Notes: generated by a model not told the origin, from the sequence alone. Positions 1 to 6,693 are shown, counted from the stretch's first letter. The stretch is DNA of 7,655 nucleotides from Lachnoclostridium sp. UBA1434 (GCA_002329645.1 DCTS01000034.1:20955-28609); one strand, 5' to 3'. Translations and numbers: made by a program.

Positions 1-1817
1 TGGTGGATGAATACCAGGATACCAATACAGCCCAGTTTGAGCTTATCAGGATGCTCGCTTCCGGGTATAACGAGCTGGGTGATCGGGAATATAACCTGTG
101 TGTTGTGGGTGATGACGACCAGTCCATATATAAATTCAGAGGTGCTAATATTCGGAATATCCTGAATTTTGAACATGCCTTCCCCAATACTAAGGTTATT
201 AAGCTTGAACAGAACTACAGGTCGACTAAGAACATCCTTGATACCGCTAACGAAGTCATAAGAAACAACAGCGAAAGAAAGAGCAAAACACTATGGACTG
301 CCAATGAACAGGGTGAGCCGGTATGTTATACCCTGTATGAAACGGACCTGGACGAGGCCGACGGCATAATTGCCGAGATAAAAGAGATGGTTGATGACGG
401 CAAGGCCGGTTACAATGATTTTGCCGTACTTTACCGTATGAATGCACAATCCCGTGTGTTTGAAGAAAAGCTTGTATTAAAGAACATTCCATATAAGATC
501 ATAGGAGGCACCAACTTCTATGCCAGAAAGGAAATCAAGGATTTGCTGGCTTATTTGAAGACAATAGATAACGGACTTGACGATTTGGCGGTGAAAAGGA
601 TAATCAATGTTCCAAGGCGGGGTATAGGCCTTGTCAGCATTGATCGTATAGACAGATATGCGCTTGATAACGGATTAAGCTTTTATGAGGCATTGGTGCG
701 CAGTGAGGGCATACCGGGACTTGAACGCATATCCTCCAAAATAATTCCATTTATCAGCCTTATCGAAAGCTTAAGAAGAAAGCTTGAAGAAAAGGATTAT
801 ACACTTAAGGATTTAATTGATGATATCCTTTCCTTAACCGGATACTTAAAGGAGCTTGAAGAAGAGGATTCCGACGAGAGCAGGGACAGGATAGCCAATA
901 TTGACGAGTTTATTAACAAGGTGGTTTCCTATGAGGAAAATGCGGCAGAAGAGCCAACCTTAAGCAGCTTTTTGGAGGAGGTTGCTTTGGTATCTGACAT
1001 TGACAGCCTGAATGAGAATAACGACAGGGTTGTATTAATGACCTTACACAGTGCTAAAGGGCTGGAATTCCCCTATGTGTATATATGCGGCATGGAGGAG
1101 GGCATCTTCCCCGGGTTTATGTCCATATATGCTCAAAATCCCCAGGAGGAAATCGAGGAGGAACGGCGCCTTTGCTATGTGGGCTTTACCAGAGCTAAGA
1201 GGCGCCTGTCCTTAAGCGCAGCCAGAAGGCGCATGCTCAGGGGCGAGGCTCAGTTTAACAGGCCCTCCCGTTTTATACAGGAGATCCCGCCGCATCTGCT
1301 TACGGCAGGCTCGAATATGGGCAGCGGCCTGACCGGGACTGCAGGCAATGGTCTATCAGGAGCTGCAGGCTATGGCATGTCAGGGTCTGCTGGCTATAGT
1401 AAGTCAGGGTCTGCTGGCTATGGTAAGTCAGGGTCTGCTGGCTATGGTAAGTCAGGGTCTGCTGGCTATGGCATCTCAGGTGCAGGCAAGGGTATATCAG
1501 CTTCAGGCTCGGGTATGAAAGGGGCTGCAGACAGCGATGACAGGAGCATATCGGGAGGCAGGCGTACATCTGCAGCAGATGCCGGCATGTCTTCTTATTT
1601 ATCATATATGATGTCTGAAGCCAAGGATATCTCCGGCAGCAATATGGGGACCCTTGATTATGGAATCGGAGACACCGTAAAGCATGTCAAATTCGGCCTC
1701 GGAGTTGTAACAAACATTACAAAGGGCGGGAAGGACTACGAGGTTACGGTGGATTTCCCCAAATTCGGCACTAAAAAGCTGTTATCCTCATTTGCCAAAT
1801 TAATCCGTGTTGATTAG
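1..1817 (+). CDS. pcrA: ATP-dependent 3'-5' DNA helicase PcrA/UvrD, C-terminal part (5' end outside window)
   Basis: Superfamily 1A helicase that unwinds DNA in excision repair and clears RecA or stalled polymerase from DNA. The reading frame is open from the window edge (first full codon at 3), so the Walker A half, roughly 220 residues by comparison with family members, is missing. Counting from that codon, visible motifs are II (DEYQDT, 2-7), III (VVGDDDQSIYKFRG, 34-47), IV (LEQNYRST, 68-75), V (LMTLHSAKGLEFP, 345-357) and VI (RRLCYVGFTRAK, 388-399). Residues 436-545 are a low-complexity Gly/Ser/Ala linker with 8-residue repeats. Residues 551-603 match the PcrA Tudor-like C-terminal domain (GDTVKHVKFGLGVV, then KKLLSSFAKLIRV), which in Bacillus subtilis PcrA contacts RNA polymerase. 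That tail separates PcrA from RecB/AddA-type relatives. The stop is TAG at 1815-1817. No conventional GC-rich terminator follows, only an AT-only dyad at 1828-1847. Confidence 0.96.
   Translation, partial: VDEYQDTNTAQFELIRMLASGYNELGDREYNLCVVGDDDQSIYKFRGANIRNILNFEHAFPNTKVIKLEQNYRSTKNILDTANEVIRNNSERKSKTLWTANEQGEPVCYTLYETDLDEADGIIAEIKEMVDDGKAGYNDFAVLYRMNAQSRVFEEKLVLKNIPYKIIGGTNFYARKEIKDLLAYLKTIDNGLDDLAVKRIINVPRRGIGLVSIDRIDRYALDNGLSFYEALVRSEGIPGLERISSKIIPFISLIESLRRKLEEKDYTLKDLIDDILSLTGYLKELEEEDSDESRDRIANIDEFINKVVSYEENAAEEPTLSSFLEEVALVSDIDSLNENNDRVVLMTLHSAKGLEFPYVYICGMEEGIFPGFMSIYAQNPQEEIEEERRLCYVGFTRAKRRLSLSAARRRMLRGEAQFNRPSRFIQEIPPHLLTAGSNMGSGLTGTAGNGLSGAAGYGMSGSAGYSKSGSAGYGKSGSAGYGKSGSAGYGISGAGKGISASGSGMKGAADSDDRSISGGRRTSAADAGMSSYLSYMMSEAKDISGSNMGTLDYGIGDTVKHVKFGLGVVTNITKGGKDYEVTVDFPKFGTKKLLSSFAKLIRVD
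1344..1487 (+). repeat. 24-bp tandem repeat inside pcrA linker
   Basis: Six head-to-tail 24-bp units lie in frame in the linker of the helicase. Units beginning at 1392, 1416 and 1440 are identical or one to two bases apart, the unit at 1368 is close, and those at 1344 and 1464 are degenerate. They encode the octapeptide GYGKSGSA and variants (GYGMSGSA, GYSKSGSA, GYGISGAG). The high identity of the central copies suggests recent slippage expansion, and copy number probably varies between strains without disturbing the reading frame. Confidence 0.9.
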
Positions 1818-1913
1818 CCCACAATGAATTTTTATCTGAATAAAAATAAGAACAATAGATATTATAATTATTGCAGTATTCAGCCAAATGCAATTGCATG
1901 ATTTTTCCCGATA

Positions 1914-1938
1914 TATAATATATTTAAGTGTGAAAGGA
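1914..1938 (+). promoter_or_regulatory. Putative -10 box and ribosome binding site of the small membrane protein gene
   Basis: A perfect TATAAT lies at 1914-1919, and AAAGGA at 1933-1938 stands 9 nt before the ATG at 1948. No convincing -35 hexamer is seen 16-18 nt upstream, so the promoter part is tentative. A second TATAAT at 1863-1868 and a perfect 12-bp palindrome ATGCAATTGCAT at 1888-1899 lie just upstream. The ribosome site decides the start: an ATG at 1888 in the same frame lacks one and falls in this upstream palindrome. Confidence 0.45.
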
Positions 1939-1947
1939 TGTGTTGGC

Positions 1948-2214
1948 ATGACTAATAAATTCGAGGATTTCCTTAATGCAATGAAGATTGGACAACTTAT
2001 ACACAGAAAGGAGCCCGATCGGAAAAGACATACCGTAATGTGCGTGCTTGCCATCATCGGAGGCGTGGCTGTGATTGCCGCTATAGCCTATGCGGTATAT
2101 CGCTATATGAATCCGCGGTACCTGGACGACTTTGAGGATGATTTTGATGATTATGAAGACGCTGCAGATATTGTAGATGAACCTGATGAGGAGATTACAA
2201 CAGAAGAACAATGA
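1948..2214 (+). CDS. Small single-pass membrane protein with acidic C-terminal tail
   Basis: An 88-residue protein of unknown function. Residues 1-28 form a short amphipathic, basic N-terminal part ending in RKEPDRKRH. Residues about 29-51 are one hydrophobic segment rich in Ile, Ala, Val and Gly. Residues 58-88 are strongly acidic, with about 17 Asp/Glu in the last 29 positions. The positive-inside rule suggests a cytoplasmic N-terminus and an acidic tail outside the membrane. No lipobox or signal cleavage site is evident. I chose the start at 1948 over the longer in-frame ATG at 1888 because AAAGGA stands 9 nt before it. Proteins of this layout recur, to my recollection, in Lachnospiraceae, but I cannot name a family. 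It lies 130 bp after pcrA on the same strand and probably has its own promoter. It ends just before a strong hairpin. Confidence 0.75.
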   Translation: MTNKFEDFLNAMKIGQLIHRKEPDRKRHTVMCVLAIIGGVAVIAAIAYAVYRYMNPRYLDDFEDDFDDYEDAADIVDEPDEEITTEEQ

Positions 2215-2221
2215 TATTAAA

Positions 2222-2257
2222 AATAATGCCCGTGCCGTGAATGGCACGGGCATTATT
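2222..2257. terminator. Bidirectional hairpin terminator between convergent genes
   Basis: A perfect 15-bp stem (2222-2236 with 2243-2257) encloses a 6-nt loop GTGAAT. The core GCCCGTGCC is GC-rich and the outer AATAAT/ATTATT steps give T-rich ends in both directions. It sits between the stop of the small membrane protein (2214, + strand) and the stop of the lipoprotein gene (2314, - strand), so it can serve both. On the - strand the U-tract is better (ATTATTTTTA). Confidence 0.85.
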
Positions 2258-2313
2258 ACTATTCCGATGGTATGAAATGGCCTCCTGATGAACAGGAAGC
2301 ACATTTACATTTA

Positions 2314-3306
2314 TTACTTAATTGCTTCTTTCGCAAACTTAGTAGTAATAATATCCTCATAGGGAACCCTTTTTGATAACTCTCCCGCTTCATCCAGAAT
2401 ATCTTCCAGAAGAATGAGGCTTTCCTCCTCAAATATCAGGTTTTCCTTCCAGGTATCCTGATCATAATACCTTGTTACAAGCAAGGTCAGCGTATCGATA
2501 TCCGTTTCCTTGAACTGCCCCTTAATTGCCCCGGCAATCTCACCGGGATTATGGCTTTGTACATAGTCCAGTCCTTTTTGTATTGCATTGGTGAAGCTTT
2601 GTATTACATCGGGATTTTTCTCAATATAGCTTTTTCTGGCTGAGAATGCCGTGTATGGAACTTTACCGCTCTCCACTCCCAGGGAGGCGACCACCCTGCC
2701 TGTGCCCTCAAGCTCAAGAGCCGTTGCGGCAGGTTCAAATTCGATGGTATAATCCCCCTGTCCTGATACGAATGCCTGGGATGTCAGCCCGAAGTCAATG
2801 TTCTGGATTATTGTAAGATCCTTTTGGGGGTCCATCCCATGCTTTTTCAGGATGTATTCAAATACCATCTGAGGCATTCCGCCTACCCGGCCTCCTATCA
2901 CGGTTTTCCCCTTCAGATTCGTCCAGGCAAAGTCCTCGTTCTTATCTCTTGACACAAGGAAATTACCTGCCCTTTGCGTAAGCTGCGCAAAATTCACCAC
3001 ATAATCCTGTGCGCCTTCGTTATATACGTATATTGAAGCCTCCGATCCCATGAAGCCTATTTCACATTCGCCGCTCAACAGCGCTGTCATCGTCTTATCT
3101 GCGCCAAGGCCGTTCACCAGGTTCACCTTCAGACCTTCATTCTCAAAATAACCCTTTTCAAACGCCACATACATGGGAGCATAGAATATCGAATGGGCAA
3201 CCTCGTTAAGGGTGATTTCCTTAAACTTTTCGCTGCCTTTGCAGCCTGAAAACAGCAAAAGAACCATGGTGAGTACAGCAAGTACACATACTGCCTTCTT
3301 CCTCAT
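2314..3306 (-). CDS. Substrate-binding lipoprotein of an ABC importer, NMT1/THI5/SsuA-like
   Basis: A 330-residue extracytoplasmic solute-binding protein anchored by lipid. Residues 1-21 are a signal peptide (basic MRKK, then a hydrophobic core) ending in the lipobox FSGC with the acylated Cys at 22. The mature part has the hallmarks of the NMT1/THI5-like periplasmic-binding fold: residues 38-62 (HSIFYAPMYVAFEKGYF...), the ALLSGECEIGFMGSEA loop at 75-90, and the GGRVGGMPQ hinge region at 138-146. Relatives bind sulfonates, nitrate, or thiamine pyrimidine precursors; the sequence does not decide the ligand, and no TPP riboswitch is recognised upstream. Length is normal for the family. No permease or ATPase gene lies beside it in this window, so it may be an orphan binding protein or its partners may be elsewhere. 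The start is set by GGAGG at 3312-3316, 5 nt before the ATG. That ribosome site lies in the base of a long hairpin. Confidence 0.9.
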   Translation of the reverse strand: MRKKAVCVLAVLTMVLLLFSGCKGSEKFKEITLNEVAHSIFYAPMYVAFEKGYFENEGLKVNLVNGLGADKTMTALLSGECEIGFMGSEASIYVYNEGAQDYVVNFAQLTQRAGNFLVSRDKNEDFAWTNLKGKTVIGGRVGGMPQMVFEYILKKHGMDPQKDLTIIQNIDFGLTSQAFVSGQGDYTIEFEPAATALELEGTGRVVASLGVESGKVPYTAFSARKSYIEKNPDVIQSFTNAIQKGLDYVQSHNPGEIAGAIKGQFKETDIDTLTLLVTRYYDQDTWKENLIFEEESLILLEDILDEAGELSKRVPYEDIITTKFAKEAIK

Positions 3307-3311
3307 AAATA

Positions 3312-3355
3312 CCTCCGGAATAATATATTGCCTCTAATAATATATATTCCGAAGG
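3312..3355 (-). promoter_or_regulatory. Leader hairpin that pairs the ribosome binding site of the lipoprotein gene
   Basis: In the mRNA the 5' arm (3355-3339, starting CCUUCGGAAU) pairs with the 3' arm (3329-3312, ending AUUCCGGAGG). This gives 17 base pairs with one bulged U and one G-U pair around a 9-nt loop (3338-3330). The GGAGG ribosome site is the last part of the 3' arm and is fully paired. This arrangement could limit translation until the hairpin opens. As DNA the same dyad could instead be a repressor operator. Confidence 0.6.
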
Positions 3356-3375
3356 TTAAAAATGTGCCTGTAGTA

Positions 3376-3381
3376 ATTATA
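3376..3381 (-). promoter_or_regulatory. Putative -10 box for the lipoprotein gene
   Basis: TATAAT on the minus strand, about 70 nt before the start codon, so that the leader would contain the complete hairpin. An A/T-rich run precedes it (TTTTTTATT), but no -35 hexamer close to TTGACA is visible at the right distance. Tentative. Confidence 0.35.
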
Positions 3382-3410
3382 AATAAAAAATTCCTTTGAG
3401 GGTGTGGTAG

Positions 3411-3550
3411 GGGGACGGATGTGACAAGGGGACGGATGTGACAAGGGGACGGAGTTGTTGACACACATGACACTTGTGTGTCAACAACTCCGTCCCCTTG
3501 TCACATCCGTCCCCTTGTCACACCCTTGTCACATCCGTCCCCTTGTCACA
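3411..3550. repeat. REP-like mosaic of GGGGACGG units with a 48-bp perfect inverted repeat
   Basis: The 17-bp unit GGGGACGGATGTGACAA occurs at 3411-3427 and 3428-3444, and inverted at 3498-3514 and 3526-3542; a variant GGGGACGGAGTTGTTGACAC follows at 3445. Positions 3420-3467 and 3475-3522 are a perfect 48-bp inverted repeat around the 7-nt loop TGACACT. GGGGACGG-type repeats with a GTTGACAC tail are, from memory, dispersed in many clostridial genomes and resemble the palindromes mobilised by REP-associated tyrosine (Y1) transposases. No such transposase is in this window. The left end lies in the region upstream of the lipoprotein gene; the right end runs into the 3' end of the downstream MutS-like gene and includes its stop codon. 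Confidence 0.9.
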
Positions 3551-5077
3551 TTGCTCCCCTATAATTTCCTTATACAGGTCAAGTCCGTAGCTGGTCCTTT
3601 CCGGCTCCCTTATAATCATCTTGTAGGTTCTGGTGCCGTCCTCCAGCCGCTGCGCGCTTAAGAAAAGCGCTTTTTCCGGCTGCCTGCCATAAAGGGTTCT
3701 GGTAAATTCATAAAGATGGGTAACCATGACAATATTGGTCTTATTCTCGTACAATGCATTAATTACATCCAATGCTATCATGGTACCCTCGCGCTCGGTG
3801 GTGGTGGAAAAGGATTCATTAAGGAGCAGCAGCGAATCCGGGGTGACCTCATTTATTATCCTGCTCATCCTGCCAAGCTCCTCATCAAGCTTACCGCTGT
3901 TCATAGCGGTGTCCTCCCGCCTTGTAAAATGCGTGAATATACCGTCGTAAAGCTTGCTCGTGAAGCTGTCCGCCGGTACGAACATTCCGCTTTGCATTAG
4001 GATCTGGGCAATTCCTATGCTTCTTAAAAATGTGGATTTTCCGCCCTGATTGGCGCCTGTTATTACATACAGGAGCTTATCCTCGGCATCAAGGTCATTG
4101 GTAACAGGCTTGGTTCTGGTATATATGGCGAGGCTCAAATCATACAAGCCCGTAAACTTAAACCCGTCCGAGCCTTTTATGTCAATCTGCGGAAAACATA
4201 CGGGAATCCTTATCTGAAGCAGCCTGTTTCTAAGATTGGCACCTCCTATGTAAAAAGCAAGCTGGAAACGCAGGTTTTCGAACAATGAAGTAAGCTCACG
4301 GATAAAGCTCTGGTACAGCTTTAAAATATGCACAAGGCCCGCTGCCTCCATCTCCCTTGCATCACGCTTGATGCTGTCATCCTCTAAAAGCAGGACATTT
4401 TTCTTAAACAGCTTGTAATACATGATGGAAATAATACCTCTTGACTTGCTTTTCTTATATTCCTCCCTGGCAAGGCTGTTGACTGTAATATCTCCCATCT
4501 TAAGTCCGCTTCCGAGGGCTGCGCTGAAGGTGATTTCACCGCCCTCCGTTAAAAAGCCCATCTCTTCAATTGAGGTCTTAATCATTCCCACAAAGTTGTA
4601 ATTATACTCACTTATCAGGCGGTTGTAAAAGGCGCGCATTCCTGAGGAGGAGAAATTCATCTCCACGCTGTCCGCGTACTCCTTAAGCTTCTCCAGATTT
4701 CTTACCAGAATTCCCAGCAGCTCAAGGGAATGAAGTACATTCACGGAATTGGAGATTTTAGCGGAGGATGACTTCCTGGTAGATTCCATGAACTGCTCCG
4801 TTTCACTTATTGCATCGGAGGCAATCTTATATAATTCATAAAAGATTTCGTAATTAACGATACAATCCTCAAGCAATGCCTGCCGGTACAAAATTGTCCT
4901 TTTGTCACACAAGCAGCCGGTTATTACGCTGCGTGCCACCCTGTATATGAAGTTGTCGTTTCGAGCCATGAATTTGAATATTATTTCCAGGTTAAGGTCC
5001 TTGATGACATCGTTTTTATTCATCCTCACATCCTTGCTGCTGAACTCGCTGTCCTCATTCAATAAATATACATTCAT
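3518..5077 (-). CDS. MutS-family ATPase without mismatch-recognition domain, second gene of pair
   Basis: A 519-residue protein; the C-terminal half (about 300-505) is a MutS ABC-type ATPase domain and the N-terminal part is mostly helical, resembling the MutS lever/core. Walker A is GANQGGKST at 341-349. The Walker B strand reads LLLLNES with Asn420 where MutS normally has Asp, followed by Glu421 and an ST-rich loop (FSTTT). MVTH at 451-454 matches the MutS switch histidine region, and SGKLDEEL near 394-401 occupies the place of the MutS GxSTFxxE segment. The N-terminal DNA mismatch-binding domain, the Smr domain of MutS2 and the usual length (about 800-880) are absent. It overlaps the upstream gene by 4 nt (ATGA at 5074-5077), with AAGGAG at 5089-5094 inside the upstream coding end, so translation is probably coupled. 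The last ten residues (CDKGTDVTRV) are encoded by an invading repeat. The exact substrate is unknown. Confidence 0.88.
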   Translation of the reverse strand: MNVYLLNEDSEFSSKDVRMNKNDVIKDLNLEIIFKFMARNDNFIYRVARSVITGCLCDKRTILYRQALLEDCIVNYEIFYELYKIASDAISETEQFMESTRKSSSAKISNSVNVLHSLELLGILVRNLEKLKEYADSVEMNFSSSGMRAFYNRLISEYNYNFVGMIKTSIEEMGFLTEGGEITFSAALGSGLKMGDITVNSLAREEYKKSKSRGIISIMYYKLFKKNVLLLEDDSIKRDAREMEAAGLVHILKLYQSFIRELTSLFENLRFQLAFYIGGANLRNRLLQIRIPVCFPQIDIKGSDGFKFTGLYDLSLAIYTRTKPVTNDLDAEDKLLYVITGANQGGKSTFLRSIGIAQILMQSGMFVPADSFTSKLYDGIFTHFTRREDTAMNSGKLDEELGRMSRIINEVTPDSLLLLNESFSTTTEREGTMIALDVINALYENKTNIVMVTHLYEFTRTLYGRQPEKALFLSAQRLEDGTRTYKMIIREPERTSYGLDLYKEIIGEQCDKGTDVTRV

Positions 5078-6600
5078 CGGCTAATCCGCTCCTTTACTTC
5101 CTGATATGTCATCTGGTGCTTTTCCACAATGGTGTTGGCATAGCTTCTTCCGTCGGCAGGCTTACGTTCTATCCTGAAGGTCCGGATATTGCTCCCGTCG
5201 TCAAGGAGCGCTGCGACCATGCTGACAATCCTGCTGTCACCCTTTGTCAGTTCAAATATATGCGTCACATATACCCCGGAGCAATTAAGCTTCAAAAGAA
5301 ATTCTATGACCTTCCTTCCCATGATATATGCATCGTATGAAGCAGCTGAGGTGAATATCTCGTTTATAATTACAAAGCTGTGCTCTGTTATCCTGCTCAT
5401 GAGGCCTTTAAACCTTATAAGCTCCTCCTTGAGCTTTCCGGCTCCCGTATCCAGGTTTTCCTCCACAGCAAAATGTGTATATATTCCGTCAAAAGTTGGT
5501 ACCTCGGCTGTCATTGCAGGAACCATAAGTCCCATTAATGTAAAATATACAACCTGGCCTAAAGCCCTTGCATAGGTTGTCTTGCCTCCCTGATTTGGCC
5601 CTGTTACTATAAGGAACCTCTCTCCTTCATTATAGTAACAGTCATTGAACACCACTTCTTTCTTCTCCCGGGCATTTTTCCCTGCCAGTGCCAAATCATA
5701 AACCATTGTTATATTAAGCTTGTTATCCTGTCTAAGTGAGGGGTAACAAAAGTGAAATCCCATATCCTTCATCCTGTCCCTGTACAGACGAAATGCAATG
5801 TAGAACTGGACTTCATGCTCGAATCTTACCACGGTTTCATCCATGAAATCACGGTGTACCTCGTCATAATCATAAAGCTCAGAAAAAACTTCAGGATATT
5901 GCTTGCTTAAGATTACAAGCACCTTTTCCTCAAGAGGTGATAAAAGTGAAGTGCCGAAGGGATTGTTCTGGTAATAATGCATATCATCCGTATTCACCTT
6001 GAAGGCTTCCTTAAGCTGCTTGCAGTAATCCTCCTCAAGGTATCCCTTCCGGATGATTACCCGGTCCCTTTTTATCTTTATGTTAAACTTCATGTCGGCA
6101 AACTTGCCGATAAGACGGTAGGTATCCTCCCTAAGCTGCAAGAATCCATCACTCTTCGTATATTCGGCAAGCCAGTCCCTGAACAGGGTAAGGCCCATGG
6201 ATTCAATCTGTTCGTCGTTAAGCTCGTTAAGGAGCCTTTCTACGCAGACAACATAGCTGTAAGCCGAATCCAGGTTCCATTTCATTATCTGGGTGTCATT
6301 GTCACAGCCTTCAATATAACTAAGATATTCCCTGGATCTTCTCATGGCTTGCGAAAAGCTGCTTATGCTATCGAATACTTCGGGCTTGTCAATATCCTTT
6401 AACACCCCCTGTCTGTATTCAATGGCATCCCTGTCGAGGGGTCCATAGTAATAGCGTTTTAAGTCATACAGCTTATGCTCCTCAAGGATATCCCCGACCA
6501 CCTGATCCAGATTCAAGTCATAAAAAAAACCAGGCATGCTAATATCCCCCGGATTTAACTCCTCCGGTTTCTCCATGCCTAAAATGCTCTGGTAAACCAT
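5074..6600 (-). CDS. MutS-family ATPase without mismatch-recognition domain, first gene of pair
   Basis: A 508-residue divergent paralogue of the gene that follows it. Residues about 30-280 are predicted mostly helical with no Walker motifs; residues 290-490 form the MutS-type ATPase. Walker A is GPNQGGKTT at 334-342. The Walker B strand is FVIINEIF (409-416), again with Asn (413) replacing the usual Asp before Glu414. VYVTH at 443-447 carries the switch histidine. FDGIYTHFAVEE and GAGKLKEEL (about 370-394) correspond to the segment after Walker A that meets the partner subunit in MutS dimers. The mismatch-binding N-domain, connector and Smr domain are missing, so canonical MutS1 or MutS2 function is unlikely. 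The start ATG at 6598-6600 follows AGGGGGG with about 5-6 nt spacing. The gene is first in a two-gene operon with its own promoter near 6660. Confidence 0.88.
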   Translation of the reverse strand: MVYQSILGMEKPEELNPGDISMPGFFYDLNLDQVVGDILEEHKLYDLKRYYYGPLDRDAIEYRQGVLKDIDKPEVFDSISSFSQAMRRSREYLSYIEGCDNDTQIMKWNLDSAYSYVVCVERLLNELNDEQIESMGLTLFRDWLAEYTKSDGFLQLREDTYRLIGKFADMKFNIKIKRDRVIIRKGYLEEDYCKQLKEAFKVNTDDMHYYQNNPFGTSLLSPLEEKVLVILSKQYPEVFSELYDYDEVHRDFMDETVVRFEHEVQFYIAFRLYRDRMKDMGFHFCYPSLRQDNKLNITMVYDLALAGKNAREKKEVVFNDCYYNEGERFLIVTGPNQGGKTTYARALGQVVYFTLMGLMVPAMTAEVPTFDGIYTHFAVEENLDTGAGKLKEELIRFKGLMSRITEHSFVIINEIFTSAASYDAYIMGRKVIEFLLKLNCSGVYVTHIFELTKGDSRIVSMVAALLDDGSNIRTFRIERKPADGRSYANTIVEKHQMTYQEVKERISR

Positions 6601-6605
6601 ATACT

Positions 6606-6612
6606 GCCCCCC
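6606..6612 (-). promoter_or_regulatory. Ribosome binding site of the MutS-like operon
   Basis: AGGGGGG on the minus strand stands 5 nt before the ATG at 6600-6598. It fixes Met1 rather than the internal Met9 (MEKPEEL) as the start. Confidence 0.6.
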
Positions 6613-6659
6613 TGAAAATATATTGCCTTCGTCCCTGTGATAACTACCTTCTCTAACAA

Positions 6660-6668
6660 ATTATACCA
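6660..6668 (-). promoter_or_regulatory. Extended -10 promoter of the MutS-like operon
   Basis: The minus strand reads TGGTATAAT, an exact extended -10 element (TGnTATAAT). The -35 region is poor (TTTATA at about 17 nt), as is common for extended -10 promoters. Transcription would begin near 6653, giving a leader of about 50 nt. A second TATAAT lies slightly upstream, at about 6679-6684, and could be an alternative. Confidence 0.6.
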
Positions 6669-6693
6669 TACATCAAAAATTATATAAAGATAG

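Noticed and set aside
1828..1847. Terminator after pcrA from the dyad ATTTTTAT/ATAAAAAT
   Set aside because: The 8-bp stem is entirely A/T and would be too weak; there is no separate U-tract.
1888..1947. Upstream in-frame ATG extending the small membrane protein by 20 residues
   Set aside because: That ATG has no ribosome site and lies in a palindrome upstream of the -10 box; the ATG at 1948 has AAAGGA at good spacing.
3420..3522. Ordinary intrinsic terminator for the MutS-like operon
   Set aside because: The stem is 48 bp long, contains the stop codon of the gene, and is not followed directly by a U-tract. It may affect transcription, but the form is that of a mobile palindrome.
3411..3550. 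CRISPR array
   Set aside because: Repeat units are adjacent or inverted with no unique spacers, and there are no cas genes in the window.
3455..3661. Plus-strand open frame of 68 codons across the REP-like palindrome
   Set aside because: It consists of repeat units and the antisense of the MutS-like gene's 3' end, with no ribosome site.
5074..6600. Canonical mismatch-repair MutS or MutS2
   Set aside because: The protein lacks the N-terminal mismatch domain with its Phe-x-Glu motif, the connector and the Smr nuclease domain, and is far shorter than either family.
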